A DNA stretch of 64,000 bases. Source: Campylobacter fetus subsp. testudinum 03-427 (GTDB taxonomy: Bacteria; Campylobacterota; Campylobacteria; Campylobacterales; Campylobacteraceae). The position numbers and the translations under genes were made by a program. Below are positions 37,326-48,086 of the stretch, piece after piece. The notes beneath the pieces were generated by a model. That model made no database searches and was not told the origin of the DNA. It worked only from the letters and a program-made list of their open reading frames with translations. Within the stretch, counting starts at the first letter, position 1. Each line of letters opens with the position of its first letter. The DNA lies in assembly GCA_000495505.1 (NCBI GenBank), contig CP006833.1:434001-498000 (forward strand), given 5' to 3'.

Positions 37326-38357
37326 TTGGATAGGATAGTCGAGATAGAAAAAGTTAGCTTTGAAAGCGAATATGAAGTAACTTTAAGACCATTAACTTTT
37401 GAAGAGTACATAGGTCAAGAAAAAATCAAATCAAATTTGAAAGTATTCATAAAAGCTGCTAAAAAACGCCTTGAAAGCTTAGACCACGTACTATTTTATG
37501 GACCTCCTGGACTTGGAAAAACTACTCTTGCTCATATTATAGCAAATGAAATGGGGGCAAATATCAAGATAAGCTCCGCTCCGATGATAGAAAAAAGCGG
37601 AGATCTGGCTGCCATTCTTACAAATTTAGAAGAAGGTGATGTGCTGTTTATCGATGAAATTCACCGCTTAAGTCCAGCCATAGAAGAAGTTTTATACTCT
37701 GCTATGGAAGATTTTAGACTTGATATCATCATAGGTTCTGGACCTGCAGCTCAAACTATAAAAATCGATATTCCTAAATTTACTCTTATAGGAGCTACTA
37801 CAAGAGCGGGTATGATCTCAGCTCCTCTTAGAGATAGATTTGGTATGCAGTTTAGACTACAATTTTACACTGATAACGAATTAGCCCATATTATCTCTAT
37901 AGCCGCTTCCAAACTAGGCAAAAATAGCACCAAAGAAGCTAGCTTAGAGATAGCAAAACGCAGCCGTGGAACTCCTCGTATAGCTTTAAGGCTGCTTAAA
38001 CGTATTCGAGATTTTGCTGAAGTAAGCGATGAAAACAGCATCAGCAAAGATAGAGCTAAAAGCTCTCTTGATAGTCTTGGAGTAAATGATCTTGGTTTTG
38101 ATGAGATGGATTTAAGGTATTTAGATATATTAGTAGGATCTAAAAGAGCTCTTGGTCTTTCAACTATAGCCGCTGCTTTGAGCGAAGATGAGGGCACTGT
38201 AGAAGATGTTATAGAGCCTTATTTGCTATCAAACGGATATATAGAAAGAACTGCAAAAGGTCGCGTACTAAGCTTTAAAAGCTATAGCGTTTTTGGTATA
38301 ACTCCACCTGTGCATATAGCCGAAGAAAAACAAAATAAAAGCCTTTTCAATGAATGA
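37326..38357 (+). CDS. ruvB: Holliday-junction branch-migration ATPase RuvB
   Basis: 343 residues, TTG start. Walker A GPPGLGKT (59-66), Walker [11 protein letters not shown], sensor 1 [10 protein letters not shown] and the arginine-containing [10 protein letters not shown] segment, then the C-terminal winged helix ([16 protein letters not shown]). Drives branch migration with RuvA. It is striking that this recombination gene is embedded in an array that varies by homologous recombination, although it is an ordinary chromosomal gene. Confidence 0.97.
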   Translation: MDRIVEIEKVSFESEYEVTLRPLTFEEYIGQEKIKSNLKVFIKAAKKRLESLDHVLFYGPPGLGKTTLAHIIANEMGANIKISSAPMIEKSGDLAAILTNLEEGDVLFIDEIHRLSPAIEEVLYSAMEDFRLDIIIGSGPAAQTIKIDIPKFTLIGATTRAGMISAPLRDRFGMQFRLQFYTDNELAHIISIAASKLGKNSTKEASLEIAKRSRGTPRIALRLLKRIRDFAEVSDENSISKDRAKSSLDSLGVNDLGFDEMDLRYLDILVGSKRALGLSTIAAALSEDEGTVEDVIEPYLLSNGYIERTAKGRVLSFKSYSVFGITPPVHIAEEKQNKSLFNE

Positions 38358-39453
38358 TTTAAATTTAAAAAATAACCTAAATTCTCAAAGCCAACCCACT
38401 ACAAATCGCCTATTTTTTGGTTTTTTTATACTTTTTTTGCTTGGCTGGGTGCTTTTTTTATTTCAATCATATCTTCTTACTATCAGCATAGGAGTGCTTT
38501 TAGCAGTCGCTACTTCAAACATACAAAACGCATTTTTACGTTTTACAAATGGCAAAGCCGCACTTTCAGCAGCCATTACTACTCTGTTTTTATGTACTGT
38601 ATTTTTTTTACCACTCATATACGCTGTTATAGAGATAGTAAGAAACGCTGCAAATTTCGACATCAAAAGCATATCTCACACCATTGATTATATAAAAAAT
38701 TTCGATTTGAAGCTACCTCAGGCTCTCTCATTTTTAGAACCTAAAATCAAAGAATTTATAGCTAGTATAGATCTAACGACTTTGATTAGGAAAGCTCTTA
38801 GCTATGCAAAAGGAAGTTTGGAAAAAAGTGCTAATTTCCTTATAGATATCAGTTTTATAATGCTTTTTCTATTTTTTTCACACTTTTACGCAAACTTTTT
38901 TAAAAGCTATATCAAAAAAGTTTCCCCTATAGCAACGTACGAGTTAGAAGCTATATTTTCAGAAGTTGCAAATACTATGAGCGTTGTGTTTTACTCTACT
39001 ATAGCAAATATGATTTTGCAAGGCTTTTTATTTGCTATTATAGCTAGTTTTTACGGTTTTGATGGGCTGCTTTTTGGCGTGTTATTTGCATTTAGTTCGC
39101 TTATTCCTGTAGTAGGAGGCGCTCTGGTTTATATTCCTCTTAGCGTGTTTGAGTTTTCTCTTGGAGACACTAAAGCAGCTATAATAATTTTAGTATATTC
39201 CATCATTGTCATATCTACTTTAGCAGATAACTTTGTAAAGCCGTTCGTTATTAAATTTATAAATGAAAAGCTTCTCAAAGCACCTACTAAAATGAATGAA
39301 TTACTGATATTCTTCTCTATGTTAGCTGGTCTTTCGAGTTTTGGATTTTGGGGAATTGTTCTTGGACCTGCTATAGTTACTCTTTTATTAGCAACGCTTA
39401 GAGTTTATGCTATGTTAAAAAGCAACGACTCACAATCAAAGGCAAAAGAGTGA
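38350..39453 (+). CDS. AI-2E/PerM family membrane protein
   Basis: 367 residues with about eight membrane helices. The paired N-terminal helices ([34 protein letters not shown]), a central amphipathic region, and the C-terminal [17 protein letters not shown] plus [14 protein letters not shown] segments are characteristic of the family. Some members export autoinducer-2 or act as Na+/H+ antiporters; the substrate here cannot be told. Overlaps ruvB by 8 bp. Confidence 0.85.
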   Translation: MNDLNLKNNLNSQSQPTTNRLFFGFFILFLLGWVLFLFQSYLLTISIGVLLAVATSNIQNAFLRFTNGKAALSAAITTLFLCTVFFLPLIYAVIEIVRNAANFDIKSISHTIDYIKNFDLKLPQALSFLEPKIKEFIASIDLTTLIRKALSYAKGSLEKSANFLIDISFIMLFLFFSHFYANFFKSYIKKVSPIATYELEAIFSEVANTMSVVFYSTIANMILQGFLFAIIASFYGFDGLLFGVLFAFSSLIPVVGGALVYIPLSVFEFSLGDTKAAIIILVYSIIVISTLADNFVKPFVIKFINEKLLKAPTKMNELLIFFSMLAGLSSFGFWGIVLGPAIVTLLLATLRVYAMLKSNDSQSKAKE

Positions 39454-40523
39454 AAAAATACAACTTTACTTTAGATAATACAGTTTTAAAACTAGATGGA
39501 GAATTTGATTATACTATGGATAAAAAGAGCTTAAAAGAGCTTAAAAGTCTCAAGGTAGATACTTTAGATCTGAAAAATCTCATTCGCATAGACTATAGCG
39601 CAGCTACTTTTTTTGCTAAGCACTACAACTGTCCAAAACTCATTAACTCAAATGATAAATTCGATAAGATATTTGCTCTAGTAGGTGACAAGCATATTTT
39701 AAATCTACAAATTATTAAATTTAAAAAATCAAATTTAATAGAACAAATAGGCAAAAACATCATAAATTTAAAAAACGAATTAGTCTCTTTTTGCATATTT
39801 CTAGGTGAGTTTTTATTTAATCTTACAAAATCATTATTAAACCCGTTTACCGTAAGATTTAAAGAGCTTTCAAACCACTTTTATAGTGCAGGGATAAGTG
39901 CTGTTTTCATAGTCTGTCTTACTAGCTTTCTTATTGGTATCGTGCTTGCTTATCAAGGCGCAACAATGCTTGAAAACTTCGGCGCTAGTATATACGTGGT
40001 TGATATAATGGGTATTATGACGCTTCGTGAAGTAGGACCTCTTATAGCAGCTATCGTAGTAGCTGGACGATCAGCTTCTAGTTACACGGCTCAGATCGGA
40101 GTTATGAAAATAACAGATGAGTTAGAAGCCATGAAAACTATGGGTTTTGAGCCGTTTAGATTTATCGTTATGCCGCGTGTTTTGGCTCTTATTTTGGCTA
40201 TGCCTTTTATAGTATTTTTAGCAAACGCGGTAAGTATTTTTGGACAAATGATGGTTTGTAATTGGTATCTTGATCTTAGTTTTTCAGACTATTTAGAAAG
40301 ATTTAGATCTAGTATCGCTCTTAGGCATTTTTGGGTGGGATTATTTAAAGCTCCGTTTTTTGGAGCGGTTATAGCTCTGATAGGATGCAAAAGAGGATTC
40401 GAGGTTAGCGGAAGCACAAACAGCGTAGGTGAGCTTACTACAAGAAGCGTGGTAAATGCGATATTTTGGATTATTGCTTTAGATGCTATTTTTTCTATTA
40501 TATATACGGAGCTAAAAATTTGA
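39450..40523 (+). CDS. mlaE: MlaE-type lipid ABC permease with N-terminal STAS-like domain
   Basis: 357 residues, GTG start overlapping the upstream stop (GTGA). Residues 1-95 look like a STAS/MlaB-type domain (LDLKNLIRIDYSAATFFAKH). Residues 115-357 are the MlaE permease with its hallmark stretch LREVGPLIAAIVVAGRSASSYTAQIGVMKITDELEAMKTMG. With MlaF and MlaD it moves phospholipids between membranes. The free-standing mlaB of E. coli is here a fused domain. Confidence 0.9.
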   Translation: MKKYNFTLDNTVLKLDGEFDYTMDKKSLKELKSLKVDTLDLKNLIRIDYSAATFFAKHYNCPKLINSNDKFDKIFALVGDKHILNLQIIKFKKSNLIEQIGKNIINLKNELVSFCIFLGEFLFNLTKSLLNPFTVRFKELSNHFYSAGISAVFIVCLTSFLIGIVLAYQGATMLENFGASIYVVDIMGIMTLREVGPLIAAIVVAGRSASSYTAQIGVMKITDELEAMKTMGFEPFRFIVMPRVLALILAMPFIVFLANAVSIFGQMMVCNWYLDLSFSDYLERFRSSIALRHFWVGLFKAPFFGAVIALIGCKRGFEVSGSTNSVGELTTRSVVNAIFWIIALDAIFSIIYTELKI

Positions 40524-41260
40524 TAAAAGCTATAGATTTATGCACTGCTTATGGAGAAAGAATTATGCACGATCATGTTAGCTTTCAGATAAATGATGGC
40601 GAAATTTACGGACTTTTAGGCGGTAGCGGTAGCGGTAAAACAACGCTTTTAAAAACTCTTATCTATCTGAAAGAACCTACTAGCGGGGATATTTTTTGGG
40701 ATAATCAAAACCTTTGGCAAGCAAATTTACAAACCAGAGATGAGCTTAGACTGAAAATGGGCGTTATGTTTCAGTTCGGCGCACTTTACAGCGGTATGAA
40801 CGTACTTGATAACATCGGTATATTGCTAAAAGAATATAGCGATTATGACGAGCAAGATATCAATGAAATAGCCAAAATGTGGCTCATAAAAGTAGGTCTT
40901 TCAAAAGAAGCTATGAGCTTGTATCCAAGCGAGCTTAGCGGTGGAATGAAAAAGCGCGTAGCCTTAGCTCGTTCCCTTGCTCTAAGCCCAAAAGTACTAT
41001 TTTTAGATGAGCCGAACTCTGGTCTTGATCCTATGAGCTCAAGAGCGCTTGATAAGCTTATATGCACCATTAGAGATAGTTTAGGGATTACTGTCGTAAT
41101 GGTTACTCACGATATAGATTCTATATTTGGCATTTTAGATAGATTTCTTATAATAGACAATCACAAAATCGCCTATGAGGGCGATTTAAAAGGTGCTTTA
41201 GAATACAAAGAAAATCCACTTAGGGAATTATTTACTATGAGGAGTTTAAATGGAAAATAA
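40520..41260 (+). CDS. mlaF: MlaF-type ABC ATPase
   Basis: 246 residues from a TTG at 40520 that overlaps the mlaE stop (TTGA) and follows GGAG. An earlier in-frame ATG at 40466 lies inside mlaE and would add 18 unrelated residues. Walker A GGSGSGKTT, signature LSGGMKKR, Walker B VLFLDEPNSGLDP and the switch His in VTHD. Energises the lipid transporter with MlaE. Confidence 0.92.
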   Translation: MIKAIDLCTAYGERIMHDHVSFQINDGEIYGLLGGSGSGKTTLLKTLIYLKEPTSGDIFWDNQNLWQANLQTRDELRLKMGVMFQFGALYSGMNVLDNIGILLKEYSDYDEQDINEIAKMWLIKVGLSKEAMSLYPSELSGGMKKRVALARSLALSPKVLFLDEPNSGLDPMSSRALDKLICTIRDSLGITVVMVTHDIDSIFGILDRFLIIDNHKIAYEGDLKGALEYKENPLRELFTMRSLNGK

Positions 41261-42164
41261 AAACTCATATTTTATAGCCGGACTATTTTTTTGTATAGTT
41301 TTGGCTATGCTTACATTTTTCGTATTATATATGAATATCAAAGGCAATGAAGGAGAAACTCGTTACTATTACATAGAAACAAAAGAGCTTCCAAACGGTA
41401 TAAAAAATGACTCTCAAGTACGTTTTATAGGTGTGCCTGCCGGTATCGTCAAAGATATATATTTCAGCGATCCAAAATCAGCCACCATAGAGATAAAAAT
41501 GAGTCTCAAAAAAGATCTTCCTATCAAACGAGATAGCGTTGCAGTAGTAGAAGTCCAAGGAATCAGCGGTATAGCTTATATAAATATAAGTAAAGGTAGC
41601 GATAGCGCGGAAGTATTTTCGCCAAACGATAAACCTAGTATCAAAATGGGACAAGGCCTACTAGCCAAAATAGGCGATAGCGCCATAAATTTAGGAAGTC
41701 GTATAGACGCTAGTTTATCAAAGATTGATCGTGCACTTTCTGATGAAAATTTAAATAACTTAAGCAACTCCATCGCTTCTTTAAACACTATTTTATCAAA
41801 CCTAGCAAAAGTCTCTAATGAGCAAAACTCAAATAATATAAATAAGCTTTTAGAAAACTCTGTTGCTATCTCAAATAGAGTATCGGCTATTAAATTTGAA
41901 GAATTAAACAAAAATGCAGCCGATTTTTTAAACATAGCTAAAAAAAGCGCAAAGAGTTTTGAAGATACTCAAACTCTACTAATGAGCAAGTTATCAAGCG
42001 GTGAATACGATTTTAAGTCTTTTTTAACTCCGACTCTCAGCGCTACAAACGATACTCTTTTGCAGCTAGACTCCCTTATTATGGAGCTTAAAAACACGCT
42101 TTTTAGACTAGAAGACAACCCTTATGAATTTTTCTTTAAAGATACTTCAGGAGATAAGAAATGA
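41250..42164 (+). CDS. mlaD: MlaD-type MCE-domain protein
   Basis: 304 residues. Membrane anchor at 8-28, an MCE domain at about 38-115 (LPNGIKNDSQVRFIGVPAGIVKDI...VQGISGIAYINI), then a long helical region (about 140-270) likely to form a coiled coil or tunnel. Periplasmic lipid-binding component anchored to the inner membrane. Overlaps mlaF by 11 bp. Confidence 0.9.
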   Translation: MENKNSYFIAGLFFCIVLAMLTFFVLYMNIKGNEGETRYYYIETKELPNGIKNDSQVRFIGVPAGIVKDIYFSDPKSATIEIKMSLKKDLPIKRDSVAVVEVQGISGIAYINISKGSDSAEVFSPNDKPSIKMGQGLLAKIGDSAINLGSRIDASLSKIDRALSDENLNNLSNSIASLNTILSNLAKVSNEQNSNNINKLLENSVAISNRVSAIKFEELNKNAADFLNIAKKSAKSFEDTQTLLMSKLSSGEYDFKSFLTPTLSATNDTLLQLDSLIMELKNTLFRLEDNPYEFFFKDTSGDKK

Positions 42165-42697
42165 AATACGTTTTTGCAATTTTTATATCGATTTTATTGA
42201 GCGGCTGTTTAGCGAAACAAAGCCCTCAAACAACATATTATGAGTTAAGCACTCCAAAAAAAGAACTCAACAGGTGCGACAGAAGAAGCGACGTATTTAT
42301 TCACGTCCAAAAGATAAAATCCTTAAGCCCTTATCAAACCAGAAACATCATTTATAAAGACGGTCTTGAGCTGAGTTACTTACAAAATGTTAAATTCATA
42401 GCATATCCGAGCGATATGATTTACAAAGCACTTATTTTGTATTTAGATCAAAATTGCCATATTAAAGAGCGTAGCGATGCTCAAGTAAGCTTAGAAATCA
42501 CTCTTCTTGATATCGGTGTTACGCAAAACACTGCTTATATAGAAATTCTAGCCAAACTCACAGATAAAGATAAAATCATTTTAAACAAAATCCTAAGCGC
42601 AAAAACTACTACGACAAGTAGCGTAGCAGAAGCTTTAAACGCCTCTTTAGAGACTGTTTTTGGGGATTTGCACTCTATTTTAAATGAAATGCTATAA
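42161..42697 (+). CDS. ABC-transporter auxiliary lipoprotein (PqiC/DUF330-like)
   Basis: 178 residues. Lipobox LLSGC (Cys about 16) after a short signal. The body has the ABC-transporter auxiliary pattern: YYELSTP near the start, then YLQNVKFIAYPSDMIYKALI and a C-terminal SVAEALNASLETVFGDL helix. In MCE systems such lipoproteins serve as the outer-membrane side of the lipid path. Overlaps mlaD by 4 bp. Confidence 0.8.
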   Translation: MKYVFAIFISILLSGCLAKQSPQTTYYELSTPKKELNRCDRRSDVFIHVQKIKSLSPYQTRNIIYKDGLELSYLQNVKFIAYPSDMIYKALILYLDQNCHIKERSDAQVSLEITLLDIGVTQNTAYIEILAKLTDKDKIILNKILSAKTTTTSSVAEALNASLETVFGDLHSILNEML

Positions 42698-42698
42698 G

Positions 42699-43103
42699 CT
42701 AGCAGCCGTTTCTTACGATGAGGCTCTTTGGTAAGCCCATATGCTCCATTATACTTATCTCTTTGCGCCTCATTTCTCCATCGTCGTTTTCATGATCGAA
42801 TCCTAGTATATGAAGTAGTCCGTGAGTAAAAAGAAGTGCTATTTCATCATCTGTGCTGTGACCTAACTCAAGAGCCTTGCTAGAAGCTAGATCTGTATTT
42901 ATAACTATAGAACCTATAGGGAAATGAGGTACGTAAGTAAGCGGGAAGCTAAGAACATCTGTAGTTTTGTCCATACCTCTTTTATCTCTATTTATCTCTC
43001 TCATCTCTTCATTGCTTACAAATACAAGCTCGACTTCGGCTTTTGTGAGCATATCGGCTATCTTATCTAAAACAGAAGGATAGCTATCATTGCAAATTAT
43101 CAT
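42699..43103 (-). CDS. ybeY: Endoribonuclease YbeY (16S rRNA maturation)
   Basis: 134 residues. The metal site [12 protein letters not shown] (His 94, 98, 104) is intact, preceded by [10 protein letters not shown]. YbeY acts in 3'-end maturation of 16S rRNA and ribosome quality control. It is convergent with the mla operon, 1 bp apart. Confidence 0.94.
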   Translation of the reverse strand: MIICNDSYPSVLDKIADMLTKAEVELVFVSNEEMREINRDKRGMDKTTDVLSFPLTYVPHFPIGSIVINTDLASSKALELGHSTDDEIALLFTHGLLHILGFDHENDDGEMRRKEISIMEHMGLPKSLIVRNGC

Positions 43104-43194
43104 TTTCGCCTTTCAAATTTAAAATAATAAATAATCCCAAAATCTGTGTTAAAAAAAGCTTAATTTTTTATCTTTAATCTGCAATTTTTGAATT

Positions 43195-43442
43195 TTAGAA
43201 ATTAAAATGAGAGATTTGGAATTTAAATTGAAATATATGATTATTAAATTTTAAAAATATAAAGCTATCAAATTTAATCAATTAAAAGTAGTTAAATTTA
43301 AAATCACATTTAAAAGAATTTAAAGTAGCTAAATAAGCTAGTCAAATTTAAAAGAGTTTAAAAGAATTTATGAATTAAAAAATATAAAAGTAGAGTTATT
43401 AAATTTAAAACAATTAAAAGTAGTTAAATTTAAAACAATTCA
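43195..43442 (-). repeat. A-rich tail repeats downstream of the homolog at 43515
   Basis: About 250 bp of AAATTTAAAA-type modules between ybeY and the cassette hairpin, less regular than in the other tails. No gene in 43104-43514. Confidence 0.7.
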
Positions 43443-43500
43443 AGGAGCCTATTTAAAGGCTCCTCTAGCAAAAAACTATCTACTATTTTTATTAAGGTTT
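43443..43500 (-). terminator. sapA 3' cassette end: hairpin plus conserved 3' box
   Basis: Hairpin AGGAGCC-loop-GGCTCCT at 43443-43464. The box at 43465-43500 is a variant, with one A fewer, an extra T, and AAGGTTTTAATC in place of AAGGTTTGGTCT. Confidence 0.7.
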
Positions 43501-43514
43501 TAATCAAAAAGTCG

Positions 43515-46500
43515 TTAAGCTACTGTGATTGTATTAGCATTAACAGTGTCATTAAATGTAACGATACCTGTTAATTTAACAATTAAATCATCATTTGCGA
43601 CGTCTACTCCAACAGAATCAACTACGTATGTATCGCCTTTCCAAACAAATACTTCAGCAGTAGTAGCAACTACAGTTCCATCTTTGCCTGCACCTAACTT
43701 ATCTAACGCAGCTGCCAGTGTATCTGCTTCACTAGTTAAATCTCCTCTATTTGCTATGCTAGTAACACCTGTAAGTTTTATCTTATCTCCGGATAAAGCG
43801 TTAGTTATACTTACTAAATCTTCTGCTATTTTTACATCAGTTGATATATCCGCTGTTTTAACTACACTTACATCTACAATATCTACCGCAGTATCTTTTC
43901 CTAGATCTATAGCTACTGCTTTATTTTCATCTTTAACAGTTATAGTATCGGCACCTAAGCTACCCTTAACAGAAGTAATAGCCGTATTTCCAGCATCAAG
44001 AGCAATCGTACTAGCAAGAGTTCCGCCAGTAGCGCTTAATCCGCTTAGATCTATAGTCTTTAATGCAGCAGCTGCGGTTGTTGTAGTAACGGTTATAGTG
44101 TTAGCTCCTGCTCCTAGATCGCCAGATATTTTTATATCTGTAAGACTCGCAGCTGAAGTATATGTTATCTGTTCAGCAGCGTCGCTACCTTGTACGCTTA
44201 CATCTGTTTTATTACCTTGTACTGCTTTACCTAGTTCGATTGCAACATTACCTGTTATACCCTTAACCCCGCTTATATCCAAACTACTTAGTTTAGTAGC
44301 CTCCGTTAAAGTAAGAGTTAAAGTTCCACCACTTAAATCTCCACTAGCAGTTATAGATTCAGTATTTACTGCACCTTTTAGTGTTAATGAGTCAGTAGCA
44401 TTTGCTCCACCAATCATTTGAGCATTTAAGTCAGTACCACCAGCAGCTGCAGTTATCTCTACTACGTTTTTACTGATCTCTGAACCTACATAAACTACTT
44501 CGTTTGATGTAATTGATACTTTATTACTACTACCACTATTTATCTCTCCTAATACCCCACCTAGATCTATACTTACTATATCACCAGTAATATTTCCTAA
44601 AGTAACTGCTCCTAAAGCATTTCCTGCATTTAGAGTTACGTTACCTTTAGTAGCTGATACAGTTCCTAAAGTAACATCTCCAGTAGCTGAAGAGATGATC
44701 ACACTAGCATTTCCTGTTGATGAAGTTATGCTAGTACTTCCTGCTGTAATATTAGCTCCGTTTTCTATATTGATATCGATATCGCCTTTTGCGGCTATAG
44801 TTGCAGCTAATTTAAGATCTCCGCTTAAATTAGAATTTATTTCTAAAGAAGAAAGTGTTGAACTACCTATACTTGTAACTGTAGTAGATAAATCAGCAGA
44901 AACTCCGTTTAAGCTTAAGTTATTTAAGTTTTTCAAGCTTGTAGCAGTAGCTATGCTAAATGCTCCTTCGGTATTTACGCTAAGATTTTTTACCGAATCA
45001 AGATCCGTAGCAGCTGAGCCTGTTAATGCAAACGCACCTTTATTATTTACGGTTAAATCAGTTAATTTAGCTACACCGCCAAGAGTTAAACCAACAGTAT
45101 CTTTAGCTGCGTTTATATCTATTTTTGTAGCATTTGCGGCTTGAACTACGGCATCAGCAGCAGCTGTTACTTTATTTGAGTTAATTGTAAGCTCGGTTGC
45201 TTTATCGGCTACTATTTTACCTTTTGCTGCTACGCTAGCTCCCTTATCATCAACATCTGAAAAGTTAATTGTTTTTAAACTCTCGTCATTGATAGTTACT
45301 GCTTTATCAGTAGCATTATTTGCCAAGATATTAACTGTCTCTACGTTTCCGTTTGACTCAGTAACAGTTTCAACTATATTTTTAAAGCTTAACTCTGTTA
45401 CACTCTCAGCTTTTTTCAATGATAGAGTTAGATCTGCACCATTGCCATCTATAGTAACTTTTTCTATGTTTGTTAAAGTTGGTTGAAGTGTGTCAGCAGT
45501 GCTTCCTTTGATAACTAGCTCATCATTTCCAGCTCCACCATCAATTACTACATTTGCAGCAAAATCTTTTACAGTTATCTTATCATTACCATTACCACCT
45601 TTGATACTAGTAACATTAGTTGATGCAGTTAAATTTGCATCTAAAGCTCCACCAAAGCTAGAAGCATCTAAAGTAGTTGTTTTTCCTCCAGTTGTTAAAG
45701 ATAGATTTGCATTTCCTTTTACAGATATATTAGCCACGTTAGCAGTTAAAAAGCTTCCCTCACCTGTAGTATTTAAATTTAGAGTTTCTACCTTATCAGC
45801 AGTAACTGTTACACCAGCATCTTTAGTACCAACAGAATTTACTTTTAGGTTTTGTACATCAGCGTTACCATCAAGTACTTTTTCTGCATACATAGCGTCT
45901 ATGCTTAAACTATTTCCTTTAAATCCACTAACTTCAAGATCTACTATATTAGCAAGATTAGTAACGCTAATTCCTTTTTCACCACTTAGTGCAACTGTTT
46001 GTAGTCCATCTATACCTTTAGCATCAAATGTTCTGTTTGAAACACTACTATTAGTTAAAGATAGTTTTTCTATATTTTTGATGTAGCCATCATCTTTTAA
46101 GCCTTTGAAGTTACCCTTCAAATCTACCTTAAGCACATCATTACCAGCACCACCATCTATCTTATCCCCAGGATTTAAAGTACTCTCAGCAGCAGTACCT
46201 ACCACCCCACTAATAAGATCTCCACCCTCAGTACCAGTAATAGTATCATTCTCAGTAGTAAGTGCTATCTTATTTAAACCAGCCTCATCTATACTCTCCT
46301 TCAACCCATCAATCTCACCCTTAACCTTATCAAGATCACTAGCACTAGTAATCTCACTAATTAACTTAGAAGTAGTACCCTCATCTAATCCAGTAATATC
46401 CTTACCCAAAGTAGCATCAGCAAAGTAATCACTAGCAGCAGCCTTAGCCTCAAATATAGCCTTAGACTCAGCACTACCACCATTAACCATAGAGTCAATC

Positions 46501-46859
46501 ATAGCACCTATTAAATCACCCTTGCTTAAACTAGCAACATTAATAACATTACCCTTACTATCAGTAAATTCTCCACCACCAGTTATAGCCTTAGTCCAAT
46601 AATTAATACCATCAACATCACTAGTACTACCTAAAGCTATACTATATATCTTAGTAACAAACTCTTTCTCATTACCAGCTAAAAGAGAATCACCAAAGAA
46701 TTTAGCCGCCCCTGGACTATCAAGCATAATATTAGCTAAACTTGAAACTCCTAAACTATTACTATTGGCATAATCTAACCAATACTTATTACCATCACCC
46801 TCACTTGCCATACCCATAATAGTGATATAAAGCATTGAAACATCTGTTTTGTTTAACAT
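43515..46859 (-). CDS. sapA: Silent sapA homolog, S-layer protein (1114 aa), mosaic with the 1132-aa gene
   Basis: 1114 residues. Residues 1-448 are the same as in the 1132-aa homologs (to [12 protein letters not shown]). The middle is different ([16 protein letters not shown]...), then about 130 residues match again ([11 protein letters not shown] to GDLSGGTL), after which the C-terminal third is unique. The end ([10 protein letters not shown]...DLIVKLTG...TITVA) keeps the secretion-type pattern. RTX motifs as in the 1132-aa gene. No promoter; silent. Confidence 0.93.
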   Translation of the reverse strand: MLNKTDVSMLYITIMGMASEGDGNKYWLDYANSNSLGVSSLANIMLDSPGAAKFFGDSLLAGNEKEFVTKIYSIALGSTSDVDGINYWTKAITGGGEFTDSKGNVINVASLSKGDLIGAMIDSMVNGGSAESKAIFEAKAAASDYFADATLGKDITGLDEGTTSKLISEITSASDLDKVKGEIDGLKESIDEAGLNKIALTTENDTITGTEGGDLISGVVGTAAESTLNPGDKIDGGAGNDVLKVDLKGNFKGLKDDGYIKNIEKLSLTNSSVSNRTFDAKGIDGLQTVALSGEKGISVTNLANIVDLEVSGFKGNSLSIDAMYAEKVLDGNADVQNLKVNSVGTKDAGVTVTADKVETLNLNTTGEGSFLTANVANISVKGNANLSLTTGGKTTTLDASSFGGALDANLTASTNVTSIKGGNGNDKITVKDFAANVVIDGGAGNDELVIKGSTADTLQPTLTNIEKVTIDGNGADLTLSLKKAESVTELSFKNIVETVTESNGNVETVNILANNATDKAVTINDESLKTINFSDVDDKGASVAAKGKIVADKATELTINSNKVTAAADAVVQAANATKIDINAAKDTVGLTLGGVAKLTDLTVNNKGAFALTGSAATDLDSVKNLSVNTEGAFSIATATSLKNLNNLSLNGVSADLSTTVTSIGSSTLSSLEINSNLSGDLKLAATIAAKGDIDINIENGANITAGSTSITSSTGNASVIISSATGDVTLGTVSATKGNVTLNAGNALGAVTLGNITGDIVSIDLGGVLGEINSGSSNKVSITSNEVVYVGSEISKNVVEITAAAGGTDLNAQMIGGANATDSLTLKGAVNTESITASGDLSGGTLTLTLTEATKLSSLDISGVKGITGNVAIELGKAVQGNKTDVSVQGSDAAEQITYTSAASLTDIKISGDLGAGANTITVTTTTAAAALKTIDLSGLSATGGTLASTIALDAGNTAITSVKGSLGADTITVKDENKAVAIDLGKDTAVDIVDVSVVKTADISTDVKIAEDLVSITNALSGDKIKLTGVTSIANRGDLTSEADTLAAALDKLGAGKDGTVVATTAEVFVWKGDTYVVDSVGVDVANDDLIVKLTGIVTFNDTVNANTITVA

Positions 46860-46933
46860 TTAAGGACTCCTTAATAAAATAAAATAAAATCACCAGCAAA
46901 AGCAACCAACCATATCTATAGTTATCTATATAC
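46307..46933 (-). repeat. sap 5' conserved block (627 bp), copy of the homolog at 46859
   Basis: Same block. The silent flank runs on to about 47235, the longest with that of the copy at 61505 (GGTGGTTGAGAAAAA), and includes AAAT-type repeats at 47088-47120. No gene between 46860 and 47329. Confidence 0.92.
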
Positions 46934-47329
46934 TAAATACTTACAAGATATCAAATACTATTTTTAGCATTAAATAGCATTAATACTGATTTTTAGTTAA
47001 AAAGAGAAAGAGATATTTAAAAAGAGGGAAATGGTTGAAAGATTAATAAAGATAAACAAATAAATAAAACAAAGATAAATAAATAAATAAACAAATGAAT
47101 AAATGAATAAATAAAACAAAGATAAATAAACTATTAAAAATAATAGAAATTTAAAATATTAAGAAATGAAAGAGATGAAATATTAAAAGATGTTTTGAAT
47201 TTAAGTAGTTGTTTAAGGTGGTTGAGAAAAATATAGTTAAATAAATTATAGAAATAAAATTACAAAATTTAAAATATAGATAATTTTTTGATAATTAAAA
47301 AAGGTATTGTAAATTTTTAGGAGAGCAGG

Positions 47330-47602
47330 TTAAAAAACTTTTGCGTGAGAGCCTATATCTATTGCTTTTAGTATCAAGATATCATATCTTTTTTCATAAA
47401 TTAAAACCAAATCAGGCCTAATATGACAATCCCGAAAACCTTTTAAAGCTCCTTTTAAAGGGTGATCGCAATATTTTAAATCCAACGGTTCATCTTCACA
47501 TAACTTATCTAAAATCTCTATTACGACTTTTATATCCTCTTTATTTAGTTTTTTAACAGATTTTTTAAATTTACTTGTGTATAAAAGCTCAAATTTAGCC
47601 AA
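47330..47602 (-). CDS. YafQ-type toxin of a type II toxin-antitoxin pair
   Basis: 90 residues. The YafQ/RelE-superfamily pattern is clear: YTSKFKKSVKKL near the start, LKYCDHPLKGALKGFRDCHIRPDLVLIYE in the middle and a final IDIGSHAKVF with the catalytic-type His. Such toxins cut mRNA on the ribosome. Starts inside the end of the antitoxin gene (8 bp overlap). Located in the spacer between two silent sapA cassettes. Confidence 0.88.
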   Translation of the reverse strand: MAKFELLYTSKFKKSVKKLNKEDIKVVIEILDKLCEDEPLDLKYCDHPLKGALKGFRDCHIRPDLVLIYEKRYDILILKAIDIGSHAKVF

Positions 47603-47843
47603 CTTTCACCCCTATATCTTGAAACATTTCTTTAGCGTTTTTAAATGTTTTTGTTTTGCCATTTTTTATCGCTCGATCTAGCTCGTTTGACGCTGATAAT
47701 ATATCTTTTACATATTTTTTATCATATCCATTTTCGTCGAGTTCTACTACTTTCATTTTAGTGTTTGGACTGAGTTTTACTATGCTTTTTATAGCTTCTA
47801 AGATCTCTTCTTTTACGTTTTGCAGTTCTAGTCTTACGGTCAT
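47595..47843 (-). CDS. DinJ/RelB-type antitoxin
   Basis: 82 residues from the ATG at 47843, which follows AAGGAG by 6 bp; an upstream in-frame ATG at 47867 would place that ribosome-binding site inside the gene. N-terminal MTVRLELQNV, then helices and a charged C-terminal region (KTFKNAKEMFQDIG) expected to wrap the toxin. Likely represses its own operon. Family assignment rests on size, order and the partner. Confidence 0.75.
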   Translation of the reverse strand: MTVRLELQNVKEEILEAIKSIVKLSPNTKMKVVELDENGYDKKYVKDILSASNELDRAIKNGKTKTFKNAKEMFQDIGVKVG

Positions 47844-47937
47844 TTTGTCTCCTTGATTTTTGCTCATTATACCTAAAAATTATAAAAGTTATGCAATTTG
47901 TAGTTATTAAATTTAAAAGATATTGGTTAGAAAATTA

Positions 47938-48003
47938 AGGAGCAATGCTATACGCAAAGCTCCTCTAGCAAAAAAACTATCTACTATTTATTAAGGTTTG
48001 GTC
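47938..48003 (-). terminator. sapA 3' cassette end: variant hairpin plus conserved 3' box
   Basis: AGGAGC...GCTCCT at 47938-47964 has a different loop (AATGCTATACGCAAA) from the other copies and is followed on the gene strand by TTAATTTT. The box at 47965-48003 is standard. Unlike most other copies, there is almost no A-rich tail (about 30 bp). Confidence 0.7.
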
Positions 48004-48086
48004 AAAAAGAAGTCAATGTGTCATTGCTGTAAAAATAGCTTATTTAAGTTGTGCTAAATTTACTTGCAATAACTTCTTTATCTAAA

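Noticed and set aside
48005-48086. A distant AAAGAAGT/ACTTCTTT pairing after the homolog at 48087 as a terminator
   Set aside because: The arms are about 60 bp apart with no supporting inner stem, so it is likely chance in AT-rich DNA.
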